From positions 124,001-188,000 of the forward strand of contig WBMZ01009473.1 of NCBI GenBank assembly GCA_013400975.1: a DNA stretch of 64,000 bases, read 5' to 3'. A program made the translations under genes and the position numbers. Below the pieces are notes generated by a model. That model was given only the letters and a program-made list of their open reading frames with translations, did no database searches and had not been told where the DNA came from. Each line of letters starts with the position of its first letter. The stretch's first letter is position 1. Below are positions 52,801 through 64,000 of this stretch, piece after piece. The DNA comes from Atrichornis clamosus (Eukaryota; Chordata; Aves; Passeriformes; Menuridae).

Positions 52801-55800
52801 TAATACCTTGGGTGTCTGCTATCTAGACTCTTGTTTTTGGTGTGCTGACAAGTTTTTGCCGGCATAGAAAGAGCTGAGCCCATTTAGGACAGTTCAGAGG
52901 GAGAGTTTTGCCATCCCCAGCCAAGCCATTTCCATTGCCTTACAGGCACGTGATCTGCACCCTGAGCAACCTCAAAGCATCTCCTTTACCCCCTGCACAT
53001 CTGGGACCTCCCAGCTTACAGCTACAGCAACAGCAAGTGCAGTGGTCTCCTGGGCACCTAAACATCTCAAGATATGTGCACTCAGAGATAGGGGTGCCGC
53101 AGTGGAGTTTATGCCACTTTGACTGCATCTCCTAATTTTAACTATATTGAAGGAAATATGCCGTATCTGCTAAATCAGAGTGGTTTTATTACAGTGACTG
53201 AGAGGGCATAGTAAGAATCTCAGAAATCACTGAGGTCTATAATTTTGTTATCTTTAAAATACTGTATTCCTTATGACCCAGGAGCTCTCCTAAGCACAAG
53301 AGCATGCTATTTTCAATGAAATAACACTTGTGATCAGAGTTCCATATCAGTTTTATGCTCTACTGGATCACTGCCTTTAGTAGAGTTTAAATAGGTATAT
53401 GTTACAAAGGTATTCACCTATGAAGAATAATGTCTATTTTCTCATTCCTGGCTTTTCAGTTATTCAGTGTAACATCACAATATTAAACACCAATCTGTAG
53501 GTGACTGGAGCCAGCCTTTTTATGGATTTTGATCCTGATTCTCTTTAACTGCAAATGCCTTCATTTCTTATCATGTACCAGGACAGAATAATGTTCTGAT
53601 CTGATCCTTTACTGTCCTCATCTAACACCATGGCCAAACTCTTTTCTCCTTAATCTAACTGTAAGGGTATATGAAAGAAAGTGCCTGTGGGGACAAAAGG
53701 GGCAGGAGAGAGGAAAAAAGGGCAAAATGATAGCTGAAGTCACAGTGTGGTTGACTGTCATTCCTTTCAGAAAAACTATAGCTTCTCCCAGAGTCTTCTG
53801 ATAATCTTCTACTTACTCTGTAATGATTCAAACCTGGATTGTAATTATATTTAAGCACATTATAATTTCAATCTAACACAATCTGACAGTTCCATGCAAT
53901 TATATGTCCTAAATGTGGTATTTGTCCCCCACTATGGTAAGATTATATAGTAATAGTAACAACGAACATGGCTGAATCATTGACAAATTCAACCTTAACT
54001 ATCTTCTCCTGCTTGCCTTGACAACTAGACTATTGAATTCCTACAGTATGAAAATCTAAAAATAGCACTGTGTGAAGAAAGACTGCAAGCAAAGCCACGA
54101 GATAATACAGGCTCAATGCTCCCGTGAAATGTGACACGTGCAAAAGCCAGATGTAATTTTAACAATACAGCTTCCTTTTTGACAAAGGAATCTCCAGAGT
54201 CTGATTTAATGTCTCCACAGTAAAGCCTAGCAATCCACGTTTTGTGTAGGAGTAAGAACAGACTTCTTTAAACTCCCAGAAAAGAACCCCTGAGAAGAAT
54301 GCTAATGCACAGTGCGGTGAAAATAAAAAGACCTCTTATGACCCTGCAGCAATTAAGACCCCATCCAAGTCCAGCACAGAAGTCACCTTATTATACTTAA
54401 AATTATTACAATGACACCAGTGGACTCAGCAATGCTGACACACATCAGTAGTATCACGGCTTTGCAGAAACAAAAATCACTACAGCTTAGGAAATATTTT
54501 ACCTTATTTCTTAGAAAATATTGGAGTGAGAACTTGGCTGACTCTTATGCAGGAGTGCAGAGAGGGGCTGGCAAAAGGAGCGTCTCTTACCCTGCCTAAA
54601 AAGTAGTGAAGAAAGAGACAGATTAAATAGTTAGCAAATTAGCTAAAGACTTGGGAGAGTAAAGTTCAAGTCTCTTCTGCCTCTTAACGTCACTGCCTGG
54701 TCTTGGGATTCCCTTAAGGAGCTCAAGCTTTCTGTGAAAGAGGTACTTCTCTAAGCCCTATCTTACCTAGCAGATTAATTTGATGGTAATTAATGTATGC
54801 CATCGTAAGGCTCTCAGTCAGTTATCCATACATATTATATAGATATATATTATGGATATAGGATGATCCCTCATCATCTCTTGACCTCCAGGTGGGTAGC
54901 AGAAGACACGGTAGTTTAACAGACAAGGACTGGGACATGCCTGCTTTACAGATGCATAATTTGCATGTACCCTAAGGCAACTGAAGGCACAAGGCAGGAT
55001 TTGCACTGGTGTAAAAAGAAAACCAGCATCAACCAACAGCACTTCTAGGAATATGATTTCCTCTTTACTTCCCCGTATTTATACTTTCCTGGCATATAAG
55101 TCAAAGTGGTGACTAGAACAAGTTCATTTCATTCAAGTAACACCCTAATTCCCTTCTAGTCTGCTCTGGTTTTGGGGAGGTTTTTTTATCTCATCCATAA
55201 TATTATTATGAAGATCCTATTCCTTTGGTGAAGAGACTGGTTTGAAGAAGGAAGATCAAAGATCTCCTTAATATCATTCTCTGGCCTCATTCTTTTATTA
55301 CTTAAGTAAAGTTCTCTTAAACAATTACAGGCAAAAATCCAAATGATCTATCATAGGCCATGGCTTTTTATTCCCAGGAATAACTGTTGTTCCAGAAATA
55401 GATGTAGCACCACTGGTATGACTTTGAAGCCCCACTCCTGTTGGTTGGAAGCAGGATGAAAAATAAGGCAAATCAATAAACAGATACTGTTTTCCACCAG
55501 TGCTGTGACAGGAGAAGTGAAAGCTTTGAAGTTTGCCTTTCTTTTGAAGGAAGTATCTGTGATATTGCCTGGGTATATAGGGGCACCTTGTTTACTTTAC
55601 TCTTCCTTGTCCATAGACAAGTTCATAAGTGACAAAAGTCATGAACAAAAATGTCCTACTTTTAGGAGACTCACTCAACTCCCCAGTGTATGGGTCCCAG
55701 GGAAGCAGTGGTGCCTTAGGAACTGACTCATGTTGAAGGTGGTAAAGCAGAGAGAAAATTCCATTTGTTGGAAGAAATATTTACACTGATTTATACTGTC

Positions 55801-58800
55801 CCTTGTTTGTCGTCTCAGAAGAGTCAGGAAGGACCATGAAACGTGTGTATTCTGTTCTTCTGCCCCAAGAAAGGGAAGATATATGTAAATCCTTCCAATG
55901 GGACATCCCACAGCTACTGTGGGAAATCCCCTCAGTACATAACTATCTCTGTGATTAAAACAATCCCCCTAACACTTTCTCTACAATTTTTTGTCTGCAC
56001 TTTGAGTCCATTGTTTCCTTTTCAGTCCACACTGAACATGAAAAGTGGTAAATTTACTTTCTCTTTACAGCCATCCTTGCCCTGTTTGAAAGCAAATATC
56101 TTTATTCATTACAGTCTTGGTTTTGTTAGGAAGTTTTTTAGCTATCTTATCATTCTTGCTACCTTCCTCTGAACCTTTCCTTTAGGGGTGGTGCTTAACA
56201 TAGGGCACAAAAATAGGGGCCACAATAAGAAAAATAAAAGGTGAAGTTTTATTTAACAGGACCCCATATGATTTATCACCTAGACAGGTATAAAAGTAGT
56301 TAGAGCATAAAATGCATGTTTTGTAACAAACAGTTCTACAAGTGTAGGATGTAAGAATTTTGCAGTTCTGCTCCCCCTCTCATCTCTCTCTCCCACTTCC
56401 CATCGTCAGCACTCATGAACAAAACAACTTCATTATGCAGGGACATATACAGAGATATAAAGATGCAATAACAGAAATTCATAGGATCAGCTATGTTAGA
56501 ATTCATTTGCCATCCTGCGTCATGACAACCCAACCTTTGGTCCTTCTCAGTACAAAGCCATACCTAACAAGTCAGGAGCCAGTGCACCAGGGTATTGCAC
56601 CAGTGCAGCATTATCTGACTGTCTCAGATGCCACTTTATATTATCTATTGACACACAGGGGCTTTTTTAATTACAACTTCTGTAGCTAAATGGTGTAATA
56701 TCACGTCTGTAATCACAGTTACCAATGTCTATATTATAGACACCCACATAAGTATACTGGCAATGTCCAGTTAGTAGTGCTATGTGTTAGAGACATAGAG
56801 TCCATTAGATTGCATTTTCCTCTGGCTCCCCAGTCTTCACTCACTCACAGCATTTACAGTTATCCTGTAACTAGTGGGGACACACTGGAGTTGTGCTAGC
56901 TGGAAGGGAAGTGTACAGAGGGTCAGCTGGACAAGCAGTGTGGCTTCACCTCACTATTTTAACCTTTTGTCATGTTATGGCATCATATGATGCTGAACAA
57001 CTATAAAAAAACCAGTTCATCAATCCATTGTCACAAGTGCTGCTGTGTCTCTGCACCATAAAGGAAACAAAAACAATGCACAATTCTGTCTCTGTTTTAG
57101 TTGGTCAGATTGTCTGGGAACAGCTTTCCTCTTCGTAGAAGTTTGTACAGCTCCTAGCACTATGGATCCTCATCTCTGCTGATGACCACAAGGAGTATTT
57201 TCATAAAAAACAAGCACTTAATCACATTACTTACATGCACAGGTTCACATAATCTGATTGAACAAAAGTATACTGAACAATTCAAGTGGAGTCTGAATGG
57301 TCATTTCAAGGAGGAAGCCCCCTGTTTTCAATTGTCTTTGTTCAGGTCTCACTGGACGGTTTGCCAGTGACACGAGAAGAGATGTAGGTTCTTTTGGGAC
57401 TGTTTTTGAGAGGAACTACAGCATTCATGCTACTTGGGGGTACTGGGTATGACAGAAATCAGCTTGGCTCTTGAAAACAGCCATTTAATAGCAGAACCTC
57501 TAGTGGTATAAATCAGCAAGACTTCACTTCACTGGAGCTCTGCTAATTTACTCCTGTTGGGAATGTGGCTCTGAGACTTTACAGAGTGAAAAAGAAACTA
57601 AGGAAGCAAAACAAAGATTCTAAAATATTAGGAAATAAAACAGCTTGAGAATGCTATATTTTCCCAACCATGCAAAAGAGAAGCCTGTAGGTTATAGTTT
57701 CAGTTTAATTTGTTGTTGTTTGATATATGTTCACACATGCAGGATGTGTCATGGAAAATTTAAATGTCTGTTGTGAAGAAAAATTCTCAATATTTCTTTT
57801 TATCTTTTTTTCTGTAATGATTATTTCCTAGTCTGTTTCAGCCAAAAATTCAGTGAGGTCAGACCTTGCTAATGATTTTTAAAACACTAGTGCTGAAAAG
57901 GTTTTCAAGCATACAGACAGAAAAACAAAAAAAAAGAAGGAAAACCTAGTGTATGTTGAAGGTCAGACAAAATTCAGGATAACTTAGACATTGTCCAGTT
58001 ATTAAAGGGATTCTCTGCCTCATCCTTCAGTACCAATGATAGTGAGCAAGGAATAACTTGAAGATATCTGAGTAAGGATGGGGTAGGTTTAACAGAAATT
58101 ATCTAAATTAAGGCAGATTTAAACTAAGAGTATTCACTCTGGTGATATCAAGAATCCTGCAGTAATCCCCAGCCCAAAATCCTGATCAATTGACACATGA
58201 ATAGGCAAGCTCAGAAGCAAAGGTTTTCTCTGTGTGCAATGGTACAAATATATCCTAAGCAGTAAAGAGAAAATTTAACATGAAGTGGAGCGAAGGCTTC
58301 ATGGTCAAGCAAGCTGAGCAATCAAGGATGAAGAGAAGTGGCATAAAACATGACAGTTTTAGCAAAAGTAGCTTTTTGTTAAGAGAAGCAATTTCATACT
58401 CAGGGAACGAGTCGTGATCGATCTAGATTTGCACGAAGCAGTTCACAAAGTTCTCAGCTGAGAATTACTGTCTAAAACTTACAAAATGGAGAGTAATTCA
58501 AGATGATTAATCTGAATGAGAACCGTATGTAAATGTTGAAAAATTAGTCCGTCAGGTTGGAAAGGGATTATTGAAACTTTGGAAGAAGGTTCTGGTCACA
58601 TGTAATTGCAAATACTTGTGACTTTGAGCCAATAAACTGGTTTGCCTAAATAATAAAGGTATTTTGAGGTATTGAGAACAATTAGAAAGCTCATATAAGA
58701 ACTGCTTTATTTATAAGCAGAATAATGAAAACTGATGAATTTTAACACAAAGACTTCATGTTGTGGAACTTGTTTGGCAGCAGCAGAAAATGAGATCCAG

Positions 58801-61629
58801 GTGCATTGTTAGTCTGTAAAACAAGTGTGAGCCTCCAGTGAGAGAGAACCACGAGAAATCTGAGACGAGCCTAAGGTGCATTGCAGATATATTTTCTTTA
58901 GAGTCACTGAAGCTTACATATACCATAGAAGGTACAGGCTAGGTGCTCTGTACATGGTATACACTCTGATCACCCACTTTCAAATCAGATTTAAGGTAAT
59001 TTGGAACAGACACAGAGAAGGGATTTTGAAATGTCTGAGGGAAAGGAGTACAATCTTCTGAGAGTAGTCAAAGAATCATGTCTTGGTTTTCCTTATCAGA
59101 TAAAATATCTCTTCATAAATGCATATGGAAATGTAAAAACAGGGTGGGAGTAATACACTTAAACATAAAATTGGTACAAGATCAATCAGACAACTGGTCA
59201 TACGAAATTTAACGTGGTTAAAATTACCCTCTGATTTCAATCCGTTTCGTAGTGTTCAGAAAAACATAGGGGGAAAACAAATCTGTTTCAAGATGGATCC
59301 CAGCAGCCTTATGGACACTGCATGACAAAGTAGTGGTGTTCTGGTACAGTGTGAAAATTTTGGGTGTTGAACTTAATCATCTGACCTAAGACTAAAAAAG
59401 ACAATTTATCTATTTGTTTACTGAGTTGGGTTCATTCTTCTTCTTTCACAAACATCTTTCACAATCCAATACATAAGGTCAAATCAAATGCAAATGGACA
59501 CTTCCCCAGCTCTATTAATGTTTCCATAGACCAAATTTTAGTCTTTCTTCTGGCATTGCCTGAGTGGTACTTTAAGGCCTATAAAAGAAATCTCTAAAAA
59601 TTGATTGAGAGTCTAAACAAAGATTGATCCTATCAAATTAGGTAGTCTGTAATTTTTATTAAATCAAATCTTTAGCTCTGATACTCTATAGGAGAGAAAA
59701 CGAACAAGGACCACAGTGGTTCCTATCAATAAAACTTTAGTACAACAGTGAGCACAAAAGAAATGTTGAAGTAATAGAGTTGGATTGAAAATGTGGCAGT
59801 TTACAAACATGCCAGAGGTCCAGATGACTTTAGTTGTGAATAAGCTCTCATTTACAGCTTTCCTCAACACACAAATCAAAGTAACTTCCACAATAATAAA
59901 CAAGTCTGAGTAAACAGACAGACTAAATGAGTGGCAGTAACTTCCTGCTACTCTTTTTTTTTCTAGTACATTTGGTAGCAACAAGCCAACATGCCAATCC
60001 AAAGTCCACTGAACAAAACGGGAAGACTTGGTGAGCGCTGAGACAGGCTCTGGGTCCTGCGCCTCCCTCTAAAATGAAACAGCTCTTTCCAAGAAAACAA
60101 AAAATGATTAAAATTAAAAATCCAGCTCCAGGGTACTCTTTTCACATTTACATTAGGAAGATGCAGAAGGATGAAAATTAACCACAAGATCTTAGGGGAA
60201 GGAAATTTCATTAGACATCTGAAAGATCTGAAATCTCATGATTGCTAGTCCCTCAGAAAGTGATCATAGAGTACAGGAGATAAACCATAAACATGATGTG
60301 AACTGAATAGATAGACCATCAGCATGCTTTTTTATGTCATTAAGAAAAGGTTTGGGTTCAATAATCAATACTATACACACTGATTATATTAAAAAACCAA
60401 AGACTTGGATCTCTATACTATGCTTTATGTATGTCAGTGACTAAGAACATGCTGCCATTGTCCTGAGGCTGTTTGACTCATTAATGAAACGTGGAAAGAT
60501 AAAAACTTAGGGGAACACAGTATTCTTCATTCACACTGCTGACTTGAAAACAATGCAGAGGTTGTCATGCTGTCTAAAAAGCAATAACCATATTCTAAAG
60601 GGGGAAAAAAACACAGTAAAATTTCCTGGGGTTTCCATTAACAGCATCCATGTCTTCATTCAAGCCAGCAAATGACTTTGTTCTCAAAGAATATCAACTT
60701 GCATTCTAGAATAAGTGATAGGTGGAGGATTATATTAAAAAAAAAAAGGAGAGAACTGATTTCTTTTTTTAATATCTGCTCCAAAATGGACTTTTAAATG
60801 TTCAACACTTCCAAAAAAGGAGAGTTTTGACAGTTGTTCTATGTATTACACTCACTTTCTTCAAATACTTGGAAAAAAATCAGGTTTCTACCAGTATTAT
60901 TAGGCATTGCCCAAAAGTGCTTCCAGGCAAAGTTGCCACATCAAGTATTTCTGTAAAAATTAAAATCTTTAAACCAGTCTCAGCATTTTAAGTAAGATAT
61001 CGTATATGGAAATATAGGTTATTGAATTACTAAGATCAAACTTTCTATTAAAAGCTAAATTTGTTATTTTTAGGCCAATTAAAAAATTCTTTAGTCATAC
61101 TGCATTGATATTGTTTAAAAAACTCCATGTAAATAAATCACATCTGATATTTTGGTAATTAAATGTAATTACTTATCTTAATTTAAAATATTTAATTTTT
61201 TAAAATCCCACACCTTCAATCACCGCTCAGTTTAGGCATCAAGGATCACTTGAAATGAATCAACACACTAGCAAGCAGCAATTTATGGATGACATACTAT
61301 TAACGACATTCTTATACCAACTTTTACTTCAGTCTTTCTACTTGAAATAGGTCCCACAAGACTTTCAGGACAAGAAATGTCCCAAATGTGGCCAATTCAG
61401 AGCTGTTTAGAATATGTTTTTAAATCAATTCAGTAGGATATTTCAGATAGGAGCCTTGATAGAGAACAGTGGGAGGATGATGTAACCTCTGAACTTCCAC
61501 AGGTGAAATCAATGGCAGGGATCTGGCTAGAAACAGCAATTTTGCCTTAGCAAAAATGTCACCTTGTGATAACAGAAGTGTTTCAGAAAACCACAGACTT
61601 TTAAAATAGTTGTGAGTTGCTAAGGCTTT
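43881..61629. other. About 18 kb with no recognisable gene or transposon
   Basis: I read this stretch on both strands for CR1 and LTR landmarks, tRNA boxes, microsatellites and splice-bounded protein-like frames, and found none that could be supported. Open frames reach only about 110 codons and have AT-driven compositions. Poly(A) and poly(T) runs of 8-12 bases are scattered through it, for example near 46831 and 60739. Old, diverged repeats could be present below what can be recognised by eye. Confidence 0.5.
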
Positions 61630-61631
61630 TT

Positions 61632-61735
61632 GCGGGGGGGGGAAAGAAACAAAGAAAAAAAATTAAAAATAGAGAAGATGAAGAAAAGGAAGGAGACAAG
61701 AAAGAAAAAAAGAGAAAAAAAGGGGATTAAAAAGG
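61632..61735 (+). repeat. Long near-pure purine tract
   Basis: A run of about nine G is followed by roughly 95 bases of A and G with only a few pyrimidine interruptions. The complementary strand is a polypyrimidine tract. It is low complexity, with potential for triplex or slipped structures. Confidence 0.8.
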
Positions 61736-63099
61736 ACCTTCCTAAGAGACACAGCTATCTGAGAAAATAAACTGCTTGGGAAGAAAACAATATTTCTCCA
61801 GATGCTCGTCTCTGTGTTTTCACCATTTCTAGTTTCTATATGCTCATTTGACTCCTCAGCCTGCCAGCTAGGGCATTCCCCTGAAGGCAGGCTCTAGTCC
61901 TGTCCTGTGCTCCTATTTATTCACTGGAAGTGGATCCCCATCAACAGATGTGCTAGAGCATTGCAGTGCTGCAGCCCGGAAAGGCCCCTGACCTGGGGCA
62001 GAGCATTCTCCTCGAGGAGGATTGATCTGAACCCATTGCTTCCACATCAGAGAGCAGCCATCTCTTTACTGCACAGACTGCCAGGCAAAGGCTGAGGAGA
62101 ACATCCTCAATGGTCCAGAGGAAGACTGGCCATGCTACACGAAACAAGCAGCTTTTACTGTGAGGAGGTAACAACACAGCCCTACCAGGAAAAAAAAATT
62201 GCAGCTCGGTTTAGTTTTCTTGTTTGATTTGGTGTTAGACATTTGCTGTGCTTTCTTCCCTGCTAATTTCCTGTCAGGATTGGCAGCCAATGACTCACCT
62301 GCATTCACAGATGAGTATCACCAAAACATCAGTCTACAGCTCCTCTACTCAATCCTTTGATTTAACCACACAAAGCAACCCCCACACTGACCCCATGAGT
62401 GCAGCAATATTCGAAGCACTAGGCAAAAGTAAGGCCAGGTAGCTTCCCCTTATATCTGCAGGTATTGCCATAGTGGAATTTCTGAAATCAGATATTCTAA
62501 ATAACCTGCCTTGACAGGTGGCTCCCAGAGCTAAAGGCAGAACAATAGTAAGTAGCCCTAGAGAAAAACTAGATCCAATCTCCCCACAAAGAAAGGAACA
62601 TGATGATTAGGGCAGTTTTTGAGAGTTTACCTCTGGAGACCCAAACTGACAAGCCCATGGGTCTGAAAGTAGCTTCTCATTCCAAGGGAGAAAGGCCCTG
62701 TGGTTCATCTTCTAATCAGCAATGTTGAAACTATTTCCTGCACACTACAGATTATGCATTACTTCAATGGATAGATATAAATTAGAGAAAGCAATTATGG
62801 GTCCCTAGGTTAGATTTTTAATCTCAAGAGCTGAGATATTTCACAGGCAACTTTGTGATTCCAACAGACATTGCAAGGACCATGTAAACACATATTACAT
62901 ACGTTCCTGAGAAACTGAAGAGGGTTTTTCCTGCAGTTGGCTTTCTGTGTACCAAGTTATGGTAAATGGCTAAAATTTTTTAATGTTTGTCATCATTACC
63001 ATGCAAACACCAGCCTGACTGACAACTTATCTAATGGGCAAATCAAAAGTAAATGAGAAAAAGGGAAGGCAAGTGACCCAATGAAGAACCAACAATTTG
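61736..63099. other. No confidently recognised feature
   Basis: A moderately GC-rich patch at about 61905-62120 stands out slightly from its AT-rich surroundings. Its short open frames (62 and 74 codons, opposite strands) are not convincing, and I could not match it to a known repeat. Confidence 0.4.
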
Positions 63100-64000
63100 T
63101 CATTTGGGATGTTTTATTAGGCAGTTTGACAAATTTCCTGCTGGCTAACTGATTAAATTTACATTTCTCTATTTTTAATCTTTAATTTATTTCATACTCA
63201 AATATGATTGTTAACCATTAATCAATAAGGTTTAAAGTGTTCATGATTAATGGCCAATGCTTTCAGTATAAATAAGAGAGTCTGTGATGCTGGGATTTAT
63301 CTGACTCTAGAGATTGCAGGATTGCTCCAAGTGCTCCTTCCTTAGTTACAATAATGCAGGACCAGGAGAATTGATGAGATTCTGTGCCAGTGCTGTGCTA
63401 AAATGAAACGGGAGCAGCTATTAAGGACCTGTGCAAGATAATGATGAAAAAGAAGCCAACGGGTTAACAAGACTATGCTTTTGATATAAGCAAAGCCAGG
63501 GAAATTAATGAGTCTGCGTGCTTTAGATAAGTAGGGATTTACAGCATCCATACGGTAAAAAGAAACCAGGCAGATTAATGAAATGACCACCCACGGCTGT
63601 GCCGGGTCTGTGAGGACGCAAGGAGAGCCTCTCTCTCCGGGGGAGAGCCCAGCCGGGGGCGAAGGGTTAACGGGACCCGGCGCGGCGGGGCAGGGGCCGG
63701 GGGAGGCACCGGGGCCGGGAGCTACAGCGCGGGGCAGCAGCAGCGAAAGGGTTAACGAGACGCCTCCATGTATTGAGATGCGAATTGTCAAGACAGTGTA
63801 TTACTTGAGGAAAGTAATTTGATTACTCGAAACTCCCACGAAGGAGGCAAGCTCGTGTCCTTCCATCTGTCGGGCTCTGTGAAAGATGATGAATTGAGCT
63901 CCAAATTCACGTGTGATGAAGTCACTGTCAATCCCCGCCAGCCCAGCCCGCTGCCATGCCCACCGCACAGAGGGTAGCACCGCATTTCAACTTTCCCTCG
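63100..64000. promoter_or_regulatory. Candidate enhancer or promoter region at the window edge
   Basis: Several homeodomain-type TTAAT/ATTAA cores are spread over 63151-63580 (near 63151, 63217, 63246, 63503 and 63573). A CCAAT pentamer at about 63254 and a TATAAATA at 63267-63274 lie close together, closer than in a typical promoter. A CpG-rich core follows at 63593-63763, and beyond it are 'ctgtcaatcc' and 'gtcaagacag' TGACAG-type sites at about 63925 and 63788. Dense motifs with an abrupt composition change suggest a regulatory element, possibly near a gene start outside the window. The individual motifs are weak evidence. Confidence 0.4.
63593..63763. promoter_or_regulatory. Small CpG-rich island with GTTAAC boxes
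   Basis: I count 19 CpG dinucleotides in about 170 bases, in a window where CpG is otherwise scarce, with very high G+C. It contains two copies of an AGGGTTAACGRGA box (63663-63675 and 63748-63760), and a third similar GGGTTAAC lies just upstream at 63461-63468. The CpG density suggests an unmethylated, possibly active promoter-type element, though it is shorter than the usual CpG-island threshold. Open frames across it on both strands reflect its GC content. Confidence 0.65.

Noticed and set aside
61905..62120. Possible tRNA-like or SINE sequence
   Set aside because: The patch is somewhat GC-rich, but I could not align it to a tRNA with proper A and B boxes or to a known SINE.
63342..63822. 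149-codon minus-strand and 79-codon plus-strand frames over the CpG island
   Set aside because: Pro/Gly-rich translations on both strands are explained by the GC-rich CpG core. No splice or start context supports either.
1..64000. CRISPR arrays, operons, phage or plasmid genes
   Set aside because: None is present. The sequence is vertebrate nuclear DNA with avian retroposons.

Overview
This window looks like AT-rich nuclear DNA from a bird, most likely a passerine (songbird). Two lines of evidence point there. First, several fragments are recognisably avian CR1 retrotransposons, with the usual 3' ends (a 'ccttccaac' block followed by degenerate ATTCTATG-type octamers). Second, two copies look like the tRNA-Ile-headed, CR1-tailed SINE known as TguSINE1, a family described from passerine birds. 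All families were recognised from memory of their sequences; no database search was possible. There are no bacterial operons, Shine-Dalgarno sites, CRISPR arrays, rRNA genes or functional tRNA genes.

Layout. 1-6.3 kb: single-copy-looking AT-rich DNA. 6.3-7.6 kb: a plus-strand CR1 split by about 400 bp of unrelated sequence. 7.6-15.7 kb: mostly featureless, with an (AT)n/(TTTA)n microsatellite at 11.1 kb and a perfect G-quadruplex motif beside a possible regulatory stretch at 14.7 kb. 15.7-16.0 kb: a CR1 3' end. 18.6-18.8 kb: a 108-bp tandem duplication. 19.4 kb: a possible 41-bp exon. 22.1-22.7 kb: an AT-rich hairpin followed by an ancient LINE reverse-transcriptase relic. 29.06-29.81 kb: the only convincing protein-coding sequence, a 248-codon exon on the plus strand ending in a splice donor. 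33.3-35.3 kb: a retroposon cluster (minus-strand CR1, a SINE nested in its tail, and a second SINE in the opposite direction). 39.1, 42.7 and 43.7 kb: three more CR1 pieces. 40.2-40.6 kb: a local GC-rich island. 43.9-61.6 kb: about 18 kb with no recognisable element. 61.6 kb: a long purine tract. 63.1-64.0 kb: a candidate cis-regulatory region with homeodomain-type ATTA sites and a CpG-rich core carrying repeated GTTAAC boxes.

The coding exon encodes a serine-rich, basic, probably largely disordered protein that I do not recognise. No second coding exon of the gene could be identified, so it probably has long introns and most of the window would then be intronic or intergenic. Apart from the coding exon and the transposon relics, almost every open frame here is short, unsupported by splice signals or composition, and best treated as chance. 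I found no evidence of a previously undescribed multi-gene system; the items most worth checking are the unidentified exon, the nested retroposon history and the candidate regulatory region at the right edge.
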